From the NCBI RefSeq assembly GCF_001673155.1, contig NZ_LZLE01000338.1:1-55556 (forward strand): a stretch of 55,556 nt of DNA, given 5' to 3'. The stretch's first letter is position 1; each line of letters opens with the position of its first letter. Below the pieces are notes generated by a model that worked only from the letters and a program-made list of their open reading frames with translations, did no database searches and was not told where the DNA came from. A program made the translations under genes and the position numbers. Positions 26,699-36,883 of the stretch are shown in pieces. The stretch comes from Mycobacterium sp. 1423905.2. GTDB lineage: Bacteria; Actinomycetota; Actinomycetes; Mycobacteriales; Mycobacteriaceae.

Positions 26699-27382
26699 CT
26701 AGCCCTCGAGCTTGTAGCCCAGTCCGCGCACGGTCACCAGGTGCACCGGGTTGGCGGGATCGGCTTCGATCTTGGACCGCAACCGCTTGACGTGGACGTC
26801 GAGGGTCTTGGTGTCCCCCACATAGTCGGCGCCCCACACCCGGTCGATGAGCTGGCCGCGGGTCAACACTCGCCCACTGTTGCGCATCAGGTACTCGAGC
26901 AGATCGAATTCCTTGAGCGGCAACGTGATCGTGTCGCCGTTGACCGAGACGACGTGGCGTTCCACGTCCATCCGTACCGGACCGGATTCCAGGATGCCGT
27001 CGCTGATCTCGGAGTCGTCGTCGCCGCCGCGGCGAAGCACCGCCCGGATGCGGGCGATCAGTTCGCGCGCCGAGTACGGCTTGGTGACGTAGTCGTCCGC
27101 GCCCAACTCGAGACCCACGACCTTGTCGATCTCGCTGTCACGGGCGGTCACCATGATGACCGGCACGCCGGACCGGGCACGCAGCTGCTTGCACACATCG
27201 GTGCCCGACATGCCCGGCAACATCAGGTCGAGCAGCACGATGTCTGCCCCGCCCCGGTCGAATTCGGCGAGCGCAGCAGGGCCATCGGTCACCACCGTGG
27301 CCTCGAAGCCCTCCTTGCGCAACAGGAATGCGAGGGGGTCGGCCAACGACTCCTCGTCCTCGACGATCAACACGCTCGTCAT
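26699..27382 (-). CDS. regX3: Response regulator RegX3 (phosphate limitation)
   Basis: OmpR/PhoB-type regulator, 227 residues, the same length as in M. tuberculosis. Receiver domain with acidic pocket (VEDEE), phospho-acceptor D52 (VLLDLMLPG), Thr in VTARD and K in VTKPYS. C-terminal winged helix with LKEFDLLEYLMRNSGRVLTRGQLIDRVWG and the recognition region VHVKRLRSKIE. With SenX3 it activates phosphate-starvation genes. ATG at 27382; an upstream in-frame GTG at 27391 is less likely. It follows senX3 after only 22 bp. Confidence 0.97.
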   Translation of the reverse strand: MTSVLIVEDEESLADPLAFLLRKEGFEATVVTDGPAALAEFDRGGADIVLLDLMLPGMSGTDVCKQLRARSGVPVIMVTARDSEIDKVVGLELGADDYVTKPYSARELIARIRAVLRRGGDDDSEISDGILESGPVRMDVERHVVSVNGDTITLPLKEFDLLEYLMRNSGRVLTRGQLIDRVWGADYVGDTKTLDVHVKRLRSKIEADPANPVHLVTVRGLGYKLEG

Positions 27383-27404
27383 CGGCGCCACTCTATTTCG
27401 CGGA

Positions 27405-28637
27405 TCATCGACTCAGCTCTTCCTCTCGTTGTGATCTGCTGAACCTCACGTCGTGGCTGAGAAACGGCTCAGGCTCCTCGTCATCGTCGTGCGGAGTCGC
27501 CTTGACAGCCGGAATCGACAACGTGAACGTCGATCCGGTTCCGGGCTTGCTCCACACGCCGATGCTGCCGTTGTGATTGGCCGCGACGTGTTTGACGATC
27601 GCCAGCCCCAGGCCGCTGCCGCCGGTCGCGCGCGATCGCGCTTTGTCGCCGCGGAAGAACCGCTCGAAGACGCGCTCCTGGTCTTCCAAAGCGATCCCGA
27701 TCCCGCGGTCGGTCACGGCGATCTCGACGTTGTCGCCGCGCCTGCGGCGGCTGATCGACACCAGCGAGCCCTTCGGCGAATAGGCGATGGCGTTGGACAC
27801 CAGGTTGGCCAGTGCGGTGACCAGCAGGGTCTCGTCGCCGAGCACCCGCAATCCACTGGGCGAGTCGGTGCGAATCTCGATCTTGGCGTTCTCGGCGGCC
27901 ACCTTGTGACGCGAAATAGCTTCGGACACAACGTCGTCGACATCGACCTCGGTCACGTTGGACAGCCGTTCGGCACCCTGCAGGCGGGACAGCTCAATCA
28001 GTTCGGCGACCATGTCCCCCAACCGGTTGGCCTCGATGAGCACCTTCTCGGCGAACCGCCGCACCGTCTCGGAGTCGTCCGCCGAGGCCAGCAACGCCTC
28101 GGCAAGCAACGCCATGGCACCCACCGGCGTCTTGAGTTCGTGGCTGACGTTGGCCACGAAGTCGCGCCGGGTGGCCTCCATGCGCGCGTAGTCGGACTGG
28201 TCGTGCACGAAGACGACGGCGAACCGGCGGTCTTCCTCGCTCAACAGCCGGGCCTGGCCGTGCACCGACAATCCGGATCGGCCGCCCGGACGCTTCGGCG
28301 GCATCAGGTCGAATTCGACGGTGTCTCCGCTCAACGCCTGCTGAGCGGCCTGCCAGGCCTGCTTGTCGAGTTGGCGGTCACGCACCAGGCCCAATTCCTG
28401 AGCCCGGTCATTGAGGTAGACGACATCGCGGTGGTTGTCGACCACCGCCGCCCCCAGCGGCATCAGGGCGACGATGCGTTGCAGCATCTGGGCGACGGTG
28501 ATGCCCGCCCAGTCGGTGGCCGCGCGGGGCCGACGTTGCGTAACCCGCCCCGACAGCCGAGCGCCTAGGGCAAAGCCTGCGGCCAGTGCCAGCCCGGACA
28601 AAACCCCGGCCAGCAACAGTGCCGAGAACACAGTCAC
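27405..28637 (-). CDS. senX3: Sensor histidine kinase SenX3
   Basis: 410-residue membrane kinase partner of RegX3. The N-terminal helix [24 protein letters not shown] anchors it, followed by a PAS-like region ([27 protein letters not shown], about 50-150). The dimerisation domain carries the autophosphorylated H166 ([16 protein letters not shown]). The HATPase domain has N-box [16 protein letters not shown]1 VTDRGIGI, F-box FERFFRG and G2 [16 protein letters not shown] at 28637 gives the M. tuberculosis length; TTG at 28643 is unlikely. Confidence 0.97.
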   Translation of the reverse strand: MTVFSALLLAGVLSGLALAAGFALGARLSGRVTQRRPRAATDWAGITVAQMLQRIVALMPLGAAVVDNHRDVVYLNDRAQELGLVRDRQLDKQAWQAAQQALSGDTVEFDLMPPKRPGGRSGLSVHGQARLLSEEDRRFAVVFVHDQSDYARMEATRRDFVANVSHELKTPVGAMALLAEALLASADDSETVRRFAEKVLIEANRLGDMVAELIELSRLQGAERLSNVTEVDVDDVVSEAISRHKVAAENAKIEIRTDSPSGLRVLGDETLLVTALANLVSNAIAYSPKGSLVSISRRRRGDNVEIAVTDRGIGIALEDQERVFERFFRGDKARSRATGGSGLGLAIVKHVAANHNGSIGVWSKPGTGSTFTLSIPAVKATPHDDDEEPEPFLSHDVRFSRSQREEELSR

Positions 28638-28719
28638 AACCAAAATCCTACAAATTGGGTGAACGACACCCTAGCGGAGCGCGGCCAAAATCGGACAAGT
28701 CACATACTGCGTGGCATGT

Positions 28720-28752
28720 GTTCGGCTGCCGTTCACGCGATGTTCAGCAAGA
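28720..28752 (+). promoter_or_regulatory. Three 11-bp PHO-box-like repeats upstream of senX3
   Basis: Units GTTCGGCTGCC (28720), GTTCACGCGAT (28731) and GTTCAGCAAGA (28742) repeat with an exact 11-bp period, as in PhoB/PhoP-type PHO boxes (GTTCACC plus 4). They lie 83-115 bp upstream of the senX3 start and are read on the opposite strand to it. Probable RegX3 autoregulatory site (inference). Confidence 0.6.
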
Positions 28753-28755
28753 GGT

Positions 28756-28775
28756 CCTTTCGGCGTTGCGAAAGG
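28756..28775 (-). terminator. Hairpin after gpm1
   Basis: Stem CCTTTC (28756-28761) / GAAAGG (28770-28775) with an 8-base loop, 8 bp beyond the gpm1 stop and directly next to the PHO-box-like repeats. It could separate gpm1 from senX3 transcription. Confidence 0.5.
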
Positions 28776-28783
28776 CGGCGCCA

Positions 28784-29539
28784 TCAGGCTTTTTTGCCGC
28801 CCTGCCCAGCGACCGCGGCAGCGCCCGCTTCGGCCGCCTCGGGGTCCAGATACGTGCCGCCGGGCACCACCGGCCGCAACTGCGCGTCCAGGTCGTAGCG
28901 CAGCGGAATACCAGTCGGGATGTTCAGTCCGACGACGTCCTCGTCGGACATCTGGTCCAGGTACTTGACCAGAGCCCGCAGGGAGTTGCCGTGCGCGGCG
29001 ATCAGCACCGTCTTACCGGTGCGCAGGTCCGGGACGATGACGTCGGTGAAATAGGGCAGGAATCGGGCCACCACGTCGGCCAGGCATTCGGTCAACGGAC
29101 CGCCGTCGATGTTGGCGTATCGCGGGTCGGCGTCCTGGCTGAACTTGCTGCCCTTCTCGATGGGTGGTGGCGGGGTGTCGTAGCTGCGCCGCCAGGCCAT
29201 GAACTGCTCTTCGCCGTAACGCTCTTTGGTCTCGGCCTTGTCCAGGCCCTGCAGCGCGCCGTAATGGCGTTCGTTGAGCCGCCAGCTGCGCCGCACCGGA
29301 ATCCACAATCGATCGGCGGCGTCGAGCGCCAGGTGCGCGGTGGTGATCGCGCGCCGCAGCAGCGACGTGTACAGCACGTCGGGCAGCAGGTTCTCCTGGG
29401 CCATCAGCTCGCCGCCGCGGACGGCCTCGCCGCGGCCCTTCTCGGTCAGCCCGACGTCCACCCAGCCGGTGAACAGGTTGAGCGCATTCCATTCGCTCTC
29501 ACCGTGGCGCAGCAAGACCAGCGTGGCGGTGTCACCCAT
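28784..29539 (-). CDS. gpm1: 2,3-bisphosphoglycerate-dependent phosphoglycerate mutase
   Basis: Interconverts 3- and 2-phosphoglycerate in glycolysis. 251 residues. Phospho-His motif [12 protein letters not shown] with H12, [37 protein letters not shown] and the second His in [18 protein letters not shown] are all present. ATG at 29539. The 98 bp to the next gene upstream (29540-29637) holds no gene. Confidence 0.97.
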   Translation of the reverse strand: MGDTATLVLLRHGESEWNALNLFTGWVDVGLTEKGRGEAVRGGELMAQENLLPDVLYTSLLRRAITTAHLALDAADRLWIPVRRSWRLNERHYGALQGLDKAETKERYGEEQFMAWRRSYDTPPPPIEKGSKFSQDADPRYANIDGGPLTECLADVVARFLPYFTDVIVPDLRTGKTVLIAAHGNSLRALVKYLDQMSDEDVVGLNIPTGIPLRYDLDAQLRPVVPGGTYLDPEAAEAGAAAVAGQGGKKA

Positions 29540-29637
29540 GCCGGCCAGTCTCTCACGCGCGGTCTAAGGCTCGCCGAGCGTAACGCCACCGCGAAAGGCG
29601 GGCCCGAAATTCGCGGCCCGGTTCCGCTCGCGGGAGA

Positions 29638-30150
29638 CTAGTCGTCGTCGTCGATCAAGTGCGCGAACGCCTGCAGGTTCTTCAACGACTCCCCGCGCGA
29701 CACCCGCCACTCCCACTCTTTCTGGATGGAGGAGCGGAAACCCAACTCCAGCAAGGTGTTGAAGTCCGCGTCGACGGCCTCGAGGACCTGCCCGAGTACC
29801 CGGTCGACCTCCTCGGCGTCCACCGAGTCCAACGACATCCGGCCCACCAGGTAGATGTCGCCGACGTTGTCCAACGTGTAGGCCACCCCGTACAGACGCC
29901 GATTGCGCTTGAGCAGGAACCGGTAGACGCCTTCATGGTTCTCGTCGGGCTTGCGGCACACGAAGGCCTCGACGCGCACCGAATGCTCCCCGATGCTCAG
30001 GATCGTGTTGGTCTTGAGCCGGCGCTCGCCGGGCAGTTCCACGATGATTCCCGGCAGGCCGCCGTGTGCGCCGGCGTGGAACGAGTAGTTCAGCTGACTG
30101 GCTTTCAGCGCGTCCTCGATCACGCGCTGCACGGTCACGCTAGTCGTCAT
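29638..30150 (-). CDS. YbjN-domain protein (Rv0487-like)
   Basis: 170-residue YbjN/type-III-chaperone-like fold: [64 protein letters not shown], and the long C-terminal helix [25 protein letters not shown]. Function unknown; family members act as small adaptors or chaperones. ATG overlaps the mshA stop by 4 bases, and this pairing with mshA is conserved in actinobacteria, so a link to mycothiol synthesis is possible but unproven. Confidence 0.85.
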   Translation of the reverse strand: MTTSVTVQRVIEDALKASQLNYSFHAGAHGGLPGIIVELPGERRLKTNTILSIGEHSVRVEAFVCRKPDENHEGVYRFLLKRNRRLYGVAYTLDNVGDIYLVGRMSLDSVDAEEVDRVLGQVLEAVDADFNTLLELGFRSSIQKEWEWRVSRGESLKNLQAFAHLIDDDD

Positions 30151-31478
30151 GCCCCCACCCCTCGACGCGTCGTCCAGCGCCTGGGCTTGCGGGCAGCGAC
30201 CAGGTCGCGCACTCGTCCCCGGCGCTCGGCAGTGAAGTCACCGATCGCACGCCGGTAACTGGCCAGTAGCGCATCGGTGGTGTATTCCCACGAAAAGCCC
30301 GCGGCATGCTTGGCCGCTGCACGCCTCATCGCCCAGCCTTGCGGTCCGGCGCCGGCCTCGAGCAGGTGACCGATAGCCGTCGTCCACCCGGCGACGTCAT
30401 GCCCGGCCACCAGCGTGCCGGTGATCCCGTCGCGCACAGCCACCGGCAGCCCGCCGACCGCGGCCGCTACCACCGGCGTTCCGCAGGCCTGCGCCTCGAT
30501 CGCGACCAACCCGAACGACTCCGAATAGCTGGGCACCGCCACCAAGTCGGCCGCGCGATAAACCGTCGCCAAGTCCTCGCGTGACTGCGGCGGCAGAAAC
30601 GTCACCCGCTCGGCAATCCCCAATTCGTCGGCAAGCCGCGCCAGTCCGTCCGGTGAAGCCAAACCGCTGCCCGACGGACCACCCGCCACGACGATGCGAA
30701 CCCCGGGCAGCGCGACGGCGGCCCGCAGCACGATGTCGGGCGCTTTGAGGGGCTGGATGCGGCCCACGAAGGCCACCACCTGTTCGTCGGGCGGCAGCCC
30801 CAGTGCGGCGCGCGCCGCCTGGCGATCTCCCGGCCGGAACAGCTTCAGATCGACCCCGGGATGCACCACATCGATCCGCGCCGGGTCGGCGCGGTGAAGC
30901 GAAATCAACTGCGCCGCTTCGTCTTCGGTGTTGACGATGAGCCGGTCGGCTTCGTCGACCACCTGTTGCTCACCGACCGTGCGCAGCGGCGGCTCGGGGG
31001 TGTCACCGTCGGCCAGCGCGGCGTTCTTCACCGCGGCCAACGTGTGCGCGGTGTGCACCAGCGGCACCGCCCAGCGGTCGCGGGCCAGCCAGCCGACCTG
31101 GCCCGACAACCAGTAGTGCGAGTGGACGATGTCGTAGTAGCCCGGTTCGTGGGCGGCTTCAGCGCGCAGCACCCCGGCGGCGAACGCGCACAGCTGGGTC
31201 GGCAGGTCGTACTTATCCAAGCCCTCGAACGGGCCGGCCACCACATTGCGCACCAGCACACCGGGTGCGACCCGCACGATCGGCGGGTCCACCGATGCGG
31301 TGGCGCGCGTGAAGATCTCCACTTCGATGCCGCGTTGAGCCAGATGCAGCGCGCTTTGCAGCACATACACGTTCATGCCGCCGGCGTCGCCGGTGCCCGG
31401 TTGCGCCAAGGGTGAGGTGTGCACCGCCAGAAGTGCCACGCGGCGCGGGTCAGTCACCGCCGAGTCGTCGCGCCGCAC
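30147..31478 (-). CDS. mshA: D-inositol-3-phosphate glycosyltransferase
   Basis: First step of mycothiol synthesis: transfers GlcNAc from UDP-GlcNAc to 1-L-inositol-1-phosphate. 443-residue GT4 enzyme of GT-B fold. N-terminal domain: [25 protein letters not shown] and [17 protein letters not shown]-terminal domain: [68 protein letters not shown] (EX7E nucleotide-sugar motif). The N-terminus is shorter than M. tuberculosis MshA (480), with the variable leader reduced to about 12 residues. GTG at 31478. Confidence 0.95.
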   Translation of the reverse strand: MRRDDSAVTDPRRVALLAVHTSPLAQPGTGDAGGMNVYVLQSALHLAQRGIEVEIFTRATASVDPPIVRVAPGVLVRNVVAGPFEGLDKYDLPTQLCAFAAGVLRAEAAHEPGYYDIVHSHYWLSGQVGWLARDRWAVPLVHTAHTLAAVKNAALADGDTPEPPLRTVGEQQVVDEADRLIVNTEDEAAQLISLHRADPARIDVVHPGVDLKLFRPGDRQAARAALGLPPDEQVVAFVGRIQPLKAPDIVLRAAVALPGVRIVVAGGPSGSGLASPDGLARLADELGIAERVTFLPPQSREDLATVYRAADLVAVPSYSESFGLVAIEAQACGTPVVAAAVGGLPVAVRDGITGTLVAGHDVAGWTTAIGHLLEAGAGPQGWAMRRAAAKHAAGFSWEYTTDALLASYRRAIGDFTAERRGRVRDLVAARKPRRWTTRRGVGA

Positions 31479-31529
31479 ACTGTCATGTTTACAGGACGGG
31501 CCGCGACGACCGGTCGTCGCACGTCAGCA

Positions 31530-32855
31530 CTACTCGGCCAGAGCTTCGCTGTCGGGAAGCCGGTTGTCCAGCGCACCCGAGCGGCGCATCGCCCCCAGCG
31601 GGTCGGCGTACAGCCCGGCCAACGACACGATGCCGGCCCCGGCTTCCTGCACCCGGTTGCCGAAGGCGGTGACGCGAATGTCCCGCGGCGCCAGCACCGA
31701 GCGCGCCGCGAACGCGGCCTCCACGTGCTCCATGCCCTCCGGATACTCGGTGAACGCCTGCCCGCCGACGACCAGTTCGTCGGGGTTGAGCATGTCGCGC
31801 AGCAAGGCCACCGCCTCGCCGAGCACGCGGGCGCGCTCGGCCAACAATTCCTGGGCCGGCTGGTTGCCCCCGCGCGCCATCCGCAGCAGATCGGTCACCG
31901 CCGTGGCCGCTCCGCCGGCCCGGCTCACCGGAGCCGCGCCGGGCACCAGGCTGGGCAGAAGCTTGAGCCGGCGCGCGGCCGCCAGCACCGCCTCGTCGCT
32001 GACAGTTGACTCCAATTGCCCTGCGCCGCCCAGTAATTCGGAGTTGACCGGCAACGGCGCGATGGTTCCCGGGCCGCTGGCGGGGCAGTGCACCCGGCCA
32101 CCGATCACCAGGGCATAGCCCACGGTTTCCCGCGCATAGACGTACAGGCTGGTCGACGAATTCGGGGCGAACCGGCGCATCCCGAGCAACAGTTCGGCGC
32201 CCGCCATGGCATCGACGTGGGAGGCCACCGAGACGGGCAGGCTCAGCGCGTCGGCCAGCACCGGACCGACCGGCGCCTGCCGCCACCCCAGCCGCGGGTG
32301 ATCGACCAGGCCGGTGGCGCCGTCGACGGTGCCACCGATCGCCACACCGACCCACAAGGCCCGACGGCGGTGCCAACGGCGCAGGTAGCGCGAGGCGCTG
32401 TGGGCCAGGGAGGTCAGAGCGGGCCCGGCCGGGCTGAGCGGAGTGGGCGTCTCGACGGTGTCGAGGGTGCGACCGAACAGGTCGGTGGCCACGATGCTGG
32501 TGGTCCGCGCCCCGATGTGGATGCCCAGCGTCACGAACGGCTCGTGGTTGACCTCCACGGGTACCCGGGGCCGGCCGATCGCGCCGGACACGGCCAGGTC
32601 GGCGCGCTCGCGCAGCAGGCCGGCATCGAGCAGCGCAATGACCTGGCGGTTCACCGTGGCGATGCTCAGCGATGTGACATTGGCGATCACATCGCGTCCG
32701 ACCGGTCCGCGCAGTCGCACCGCGCGGAAGACCGAGGCGGCCGCGGAATCCGACAACTGCAGCGCCGGCGGCACTACCTGGCGGTAGGTCCGCAGCTGAC
32801 CCTTGGTCGCGGCGGTACGACGGTGGGAACGTTGGGTGAGAGTAGTGGTGTGCAC
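31530..32855 (-). CDS. ROK/NagC-family transcription regulator (Rv0485-like)
   Basis: 441 residues. N-terminal winged HTH at about 35-95 (AASVFRAVRLRGPVGRDVIANVTSLSIATVNRQVIALLDAGLLRE), then a ROK domain (VTLGIHIGARTTSIVATDL, VGVAIGGTVDGATGLVDHPRLGWR, ELVVGGQAFTEYPEG). The zinc-binding CXCGXXGC of sugar-kinase ROK proteins is absent, so it is a regulator rather than a kinase. The M. tuberculosis ortholog is reported to control a pe-ppe gene pair. GTG at 32855 has AAGGA 6 bases upstream and is preferred over the in-frame start at 32897. Confidence 0.88.
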   Translation of the reverse strand: MHTTTLTQRSHRRTAATKGQLRTYRQVVPPALQLSDSAAASVFRAVRLRGPVGRDVIANVTSLSIATVNRQVIALLDAGLLRERADLAVSGAIGRPRVPVEVNHEPFVTLGIHIGARTTSIVATDLFGRTLDTVETPTPLSPAGPALTSLAHSASRYLRRWHRRRALWVGVAIGGTVDGATGLVDHPRLGWRQAPVGPVLADALSLPVSVASHVDAMAGAELLLGMRRFAPNSSTSLYVYARETVGYALVIGGRVHCPASGPGTIAPLPVNSELLGGAGQLESTVSDEAVLAAARRLKLLPSLVPGAAPVSRAGGAATAVTDLLRMARGGNQPAQELLAERARVLGEAVALLRDMLNPDELVVGGQAFTEYPEGMEHVEAAFAARSVLAPRDIRVTAFGNRVQEAGAGIVSLAGLYADPLGAMRRSGALDNRLPDSEALAE

Positions 32856-33034
32856 GTGCGTCCTTTGTCCGAGTTCAGCTGGCCGGTCCTTGGCCACACC
32901 TGCCGACGAAAAGTCAGGCGCGGCAAAGTGCGCGACAACAACACGCGCCCGCGCAAAGACACGCGGTCATCGTGCTGAACAAGGCGCTGCGGTACACATC
33001 GGAAAATTTAGCACGTTTACTAGAGTTGTTCTCG

Positions 33035-33793
33035 ATGACAACTTCGGGCACGCAGCAACGCATTGCGGTGGTTACCGGGGCCAGCTCCGGCATCGGCGCA
33101 GCGACAGCCAAAACCCTTGCCGCGCAAGGGTTTCACGTTGTCGCGGTGGCACGTCGAAAAGACCGCATCAGTGCCCTGGCCGACGAGATCGGCGGTAGTG
33201 CCGTTGTGGCCGATGTCACACAAGCCGATCAGGTGGAAGCGCTGGCCCGCCAGTTGAGCCGAGTCGACGTGCTGGTCAACAACGCCGGCGGCGCCAAGGG
33301 GCTGGAACCCGTGGCCGACGCCGATCTCGACAACTGGCGCTGGATGTGGGAGACCAACGTGCTGGGCACCTTGCAGGTGACCCGCGCGCTGTTGCCCAAG
33401 CTGATCGAGTCCGGGAACGGGCTGATCGTCACGGTCACCTCGATCGCCGCCATGGAGGTCTACGACGGCGGCGCGGGTTACACCGCGGCCAAACACGCCC
33501 AGGGCGCGTTGCACCGCACGCTGCGCGGCGAATTGTTGGGAAAACCCGTGCGGCTCACCGAAATTGCGCCCGGCGCGGTGGAGACGGAGTTCTCGTTGGT
33601 TCGGTTCGCCGGTGACCAGGACCGCGCGGACGCCGTCTACACCGGCATGACGCCGCTGGTGGCCGCCGACGTCGCCGAGGTGATCGGCTTTGTGGCGTCC
33701 CGGCCCCCGCACGTCAATCTGGACCAGATCATCATCCGGCCACGCGACCAGGCTTCAGCGACGCGCCGGTTCAACCACCTGGACCAGAGCTAG
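33035..33793 (+). CDS. Short-chain dehydrogenase/reductase (Rv0484c-like)
   Basis: 252-residue classical SDR. Cofactor motif [25 protein letters not shown] (Arg favouring NADP), NNAG ([11 protein letters not shown]), catalytic Ser in [11 protein letters not shown] and the YxxxK pair in [13 protein letters not shown], then APGAVETEF. Substrate unknown; resembles serine/3-hydroxy-acid dehydrogenases (YdfG type). ATG at 33035 starts right before the fold. Divergent from the ROK regulator with a 179-bp intergenic region, and its last 23 bases overlap lprQ on the other strand. Confidence 0.9.
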   Translation: MTTSGTQQRIAVVTGASSGIGAATAKTLAAQGFHVVAVARRKDRISALADEIGGSAVVADVTQADQVEALARQLSRVDVLVNNAGGAKGLEPVADADLDNWRWMWETNVLGTLQVTRALLPKLIESGNGLIVTVTSIAAMEVYDGGAGYTAAKHAQGALHRTLRGELLGKPVRLTEIAPGAVETEFSLVRFAGDQDRADAVYTGMTPLVAADVAEVIGFVASRPPHVNLDQIIIRPRDQASATRRFNHLDQS

Positions 33794-35144
33794 GCGTGGT
33801 CGAAGAGGTCGTCGTCGAGGAGGTCGTGGGGGTGCCCGACAGGCTGGGCGCGTTCGACGGCGTGGCCGGCGCGGTGACCGGGATCTGCGTCGACGGCGGG
33901 TGCGAGGTGGGCGGCGGAAGCGCGGACATCGACACCCAGGTGTCCCAGTCCACGGCCCAGTCCCAGATGTCGCCGTCGCTGTAGGACAGCTGGATCGAGC
34001 TACCGGTCACCTCGACCGGGTCGCCGTACATCGCCGTCGGGAAGTACTCCGCAGCATCGGCCGTGGAGAGGTTGATGCAGCCGTTGGTGACGTTGCTGTT
34101 GCCCTGCGCCCCGGCGCTCATCGGGTTGGCGTGAATGAACTCGCCGTTGTTGGAGATGCGCACCGCCCAGCGTTCGTGCACGTTGCTGTAGCCGGCGGCC
34201 GGGTTGGACATGTAGAAGTCGGCGTACTTCTCGGTGACCACGTGGATGCCGTTGCGGGTGACGTTGCGCGCCTTGTCGGCCTCGCCGTAGCTGCACGGGA
34301 AGTCCATGATGACGCCGGCGTCGGTGATCACCTGGATGCGGTGTGAGGAGACTTCGGCCTTGACCACCTGGCGGCGGCCGATCTGAATGTTCAGCGAAAA
34401 GTCTTGCGCGCCATAGGCACCGTCCCCGAACGGCAGCCCGTAGAGCTTCGCGTCGACGTTGACGGTGGTGCCCGCGGGGTAGTACTCCCTCGGACGGTAG
34501 TGGATGCGCGCACCCTTGGCCTCGTCGGGCAGCCACGCCCAGCTGCCCTCGACGGGCGGGTTGGTGGTGACGCTGAGCGCCCGTTCGACGGCGGCCTTGT
34601 CGCTGATCGGGGCGTCGAACTGGATGATGATCGGGGCGGCGACGCCGACCGTCTGGCCGTCGGCGAGCTGGAATCCGCCGTCGATCTTCTTCTTGGGCGT
34701 GACGGTGGTGAACTTGCCGGCCACCGGAACGGCCTTGCCGTCATGGCCCACGGCCGAGCCCGACCAGGTGTACGTCGAGTCGTAGCCGAGCGGCTCGGTA
34801 GTGGTGAAGACGGTGCGGTCTTGGTTGAAGGCGCCGGCGACGGGCTTGCCGGCGGAGTTGGTCAACGCAACGCGCTGGAACCAGCCGTCGCTGATCTCCA
34901 CGCTGATCGGGGCGATCGGGACCACGTCTTGGGCCGCGTCGGCCGGGCGAAACGTAAGCTTCGGCGCCGGGGGCGGCTTTTTCTCGGCCTGTTGCAAGCC
35001 GGCTTTTCCAGCACAAGCAGCCAGCACGCTCGGTGCAAACACCCCGACGCCAAGGGCGGTCAAAGCCTTGCGCCGAGTGATCGGCCCTCGACTTTCCGGG
35101 GTGCTGGATGTGCTCACGAGAGTCAAAGATACCGGCAGAAACAC
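33771..35144 (-). CDS. lprQ: L,D-transpeptidase lipoprotein (LdtMt5/LprQ type)
   Basis: Makes 3-3 cross-links in peptidoglycan outside the membrane. 457 residues. Twin-Arg-like RRKALTALG then lipobox VLAAC with lipidated C44. Two Ig-like domains (about 60-270) precede a YkuD catalytic domain: H338 ([10 protein letters not shown]) and nucleophile C356 ([11 protein letters not shown]). The C-terminal tail is Pro/Ser/Thr-rich (about 410-457) and longer in Ser/Thr runs than I recall for M. tuberculosis. GTG at 35144 follows GGGGAAG. It lies 55 bp after murB on the same strand, pairing two peptidoglycan genes. Confidence 0.95.
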   Translation of the reverse strand: MFLPVSLTLVSTSSTPESRGPITRRKALTALGVGVFAPSVLAACAGKAGLQQAEKKPPPAPKLTFRPADAAQDVVPIAPISVEISDGWFQRVALTNSAGKPVAGAFNQDRTVFTTTEPLGYDSTYTWSGSAVGHDGKAVPVAGKFTTVTPKKKIDGGFQLADGQTVGVAAPIIIQFDAPISDKAAVERALSVTTNPPVEGSWAWLPDEAKGARIHYRPREYYPAGTTVNVDAKLYGLPFGDGAYGAQDFSLNIQIGRRQVVKAEVSSHRIQVITDAGVIMDFPCSYGEADKARNVTRNGIHVVTEKYADFYMSNPAAGYSNVHERWAVRISNNGEFIHANPMSAGAQGNSNVTNGCINLSTADAAEYFPTAMYGDPVEVTGSSIQLSYSDGDIWDWAVDWDTWVSMSALPPPTSHPPSTQIPVTAPATPSNAPSLSGTPTTSSTTTSSTTPSSGPGG

Positions 35145-35199
35145 CCGCTTCCCCGCCACAAAGAGGCGCGGCGGGGGCACTTGGCGACGAAAATAGCAG

Positions 35200-36300
35200 C
35201 TACAGCGCGCAACCGACCAGGACAGGTTCGGGTTGCAGTGTGATACCAAACACATCACGGACGCCGTCGCGGACGGTGCGGGCCAGTAGCATCACGTCCT
35301 CCGCGGTCGCTGCGCCCCGGTTGGTCACCGCCAGCGCATGTTTGGTGGACAGTCGGCACGGTGCGTTCTGGTCGGCGGGGTAGCCCTTGCCGAAGCCGGC
35401 GTGCTCCACCAGCCAGCCGGCGGCCAGCTTCACGCCGTCGGGAGCTGGAAAGTGCGGCACCGCAACGTCGCTGTGCGCGGCCAGCCGTTCGTAGACCTCC
35501 GGTGCGACCACCGGATTGGTGAAAAACGAGCCCACGCTCCAGGTGTCCCGGTCAGCGGAGTCGAGGACCATGCCTTTGCGGGTGCGCAACGCCAGCACGG
35601 CATCGCGCACCGCCCGCGGATCGGCGCGCTCGCCGCTGCGTGCGCCCAGCGCGGCGGTCAGCTCGCCGTACCGCAACGGCGCACTGCGGCCCGAGGCGTC
35701 CAGCGCGAACTCCACTTCCAACACCACGGCGGGCAGATCCAGCCCGGCCGCCCGCTTGAGCACGCTGGTTCGGTACCCGAAGCCCAACTCGTCGGCGTCG
35801 GCCCAGCGCACCGCGCCGCTGTTGCGCTCCAGCAGGCGCACCCGGGTGATCGTGTCGGACACCTCCGCGCCGTAGGCGCCCACGTTCTGCACTGGGGTGG
35901 CCCCGGTGGAGCCGGGGATTCCGGACAGGCATTCCAGCCCGCCCAGCCCATGCTCGATCGCGGTGACCACCACGTCGTCCCACACCGCCCCCGCCTCGGC
36001 GCGGAGAAGATTGCCAGTCACGGTGACGGCGTCGTTGGCCAGCCGCACCGCGGTCAGGTCTTCGAGCGCGTCTCCGATCACCAGATTGGAGCCACCAGCA
36101 AACACCAACACAGGGCCGCTTACACCGGCGTCAGCGTCGGCGTCGAGCTGGCGCAACACGGCGATCACTTGATCGGTGGCGGCGCAGGTGATTAGCCGTT
36201 CGGCGACCGGCCCGACCCGCAGAGTGGTCAGCGGCGCCAGCGAAACCGACTCCTCGACCTGCGCACCGGCAAAGAGCACGCCGGCACCGCTCCGCTTCAT
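35200..36300 (-). CDS. murB: UDP-N-acetylenolpyruvoylglucosamine reductase
   Basis: Reduces UDP-GlcNAc-enolpyruvate to UDP-MurNAc with NADPH and FAD. 366 residues, type I. FAD-binding region [45 protein letters not shown]; substrate region FGYRTSVLK; catalytic Ser in [24 protein letters not shown]; and the C-terminal Glu in [16 protein letters not shown] at 36300, 26 bp from the divergent DUF2505 gene. Confidence 0.97.
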   Translation of the reverse strand: MKRSGAGVLFAGAQVEESVSLAPLTTLRVGPVAERLITCAATDQVIAVLRQLDADADAGVSGPVLVFAGGSNLVIGDALEDLTAVRLANDAVTVTGNLLRAEAGAVWDDVVVTAIEHGLGGLECLSGIPGSTGATPVQNVGAYGAEVSDTITRVRLLERNSGAVRWADADELGFGYRTSVLKRAAGLDLPAVVLEVEFALDASGRSAPLRYGELTAALGARSGERADPRAVRDAVLALRTRKGMVLDSADRDTWSVGSFFTNPVVAPEVYERLAAHSDVAVPHFPAPDGVKLAAGWLVEHAGFGKGYPADQNAPCRLSTKHALAVTNRGAATAEDVMLLARTVRDGVRDVFGITLQPEPVLVGCAL

Positions 36301-36326
36301 GGCCCGTAACGGTAGCGTGACCAGCT

Positions 36327-36851
36327 ATGCCCCGTTCATTCGACATGTCTGCCGACTATGAGGGCAGCGTCGAACAGGTTCACCGGGCTTTTCAAGACCC
36401 GGACTACTGGAAAGGCCGGCTGGCCGAAACGCCGGTCGACATCGCGACCATCGAGTCGATGCGGGTAGGCCGCGACTCCGGCGATGACGGCATCATCGAA
36501 GTGGTCACCCTGCAGACGGTGTGCAGCCACAACCTGCCGGGGCTCGTCACGCAACTGCACCGGGGCGACCTGTGTGTCCGGCGGGAGGAGACCTGGGGCC
36601 CGGTGACCGACGGCATCGCCACCGCCACCATCAAGGGATCCATCGTGGATGCTCCGGTGAGCCTGTCGGGCACCGCCGTGTTGGCACCCGTCGCCGAGAA
36701 CGGCGGTTCCCGGATGACGCTGCAGCTGTCCATCCACGTACGCATCCCGTTGATCGGCGGCAAGCTGGAAAGCATCATCGGCAATGAATTGGGCCAGCTG
36801 GTGACCCTCGAGCAGCGATTCACCACGCAGTGGGTCGCCGACAACTGCTGA
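36327..36851 (+). CDS. DUF2505 protein (Rv0481c-like), START/polyketide-cyclase-like fold
   Basis: 174 residues. The pattern SFDMSADYEGSVEQVHRAFQDPDYWKGRL, followed by alternating strands and a C-terminal helix (SIIGNELGQLVTLEQRFTTQWV), is typical of DUF2505, a START-like helix-grip fold that binds hydrophobic ligands. No catalytic site or partner is known. First of three co-directional genes (DUF2505, nitrilase, DUF2993) facing away from murB. Confidence 0.85.
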   Translation: MPRSFDMSADYEGSVEQVHRAFQDPDYWKGRLAETPVDIATIESMRVGRDSGDDGIIEVVTLQTVCSHNLPGLVTQLHRGDLCVRREETWGPVTDGIATATIKGSIVDAPVSLSGTAVLAPVAENGGSRMTLQLSIHVRIPLIGGKLESIIGNELGQLVTLEQRFTTQWVADNC

Positions 36852-36883
36852 GCCTTCCGGCGCGAGCTTCTAAGCTGGCGAAC

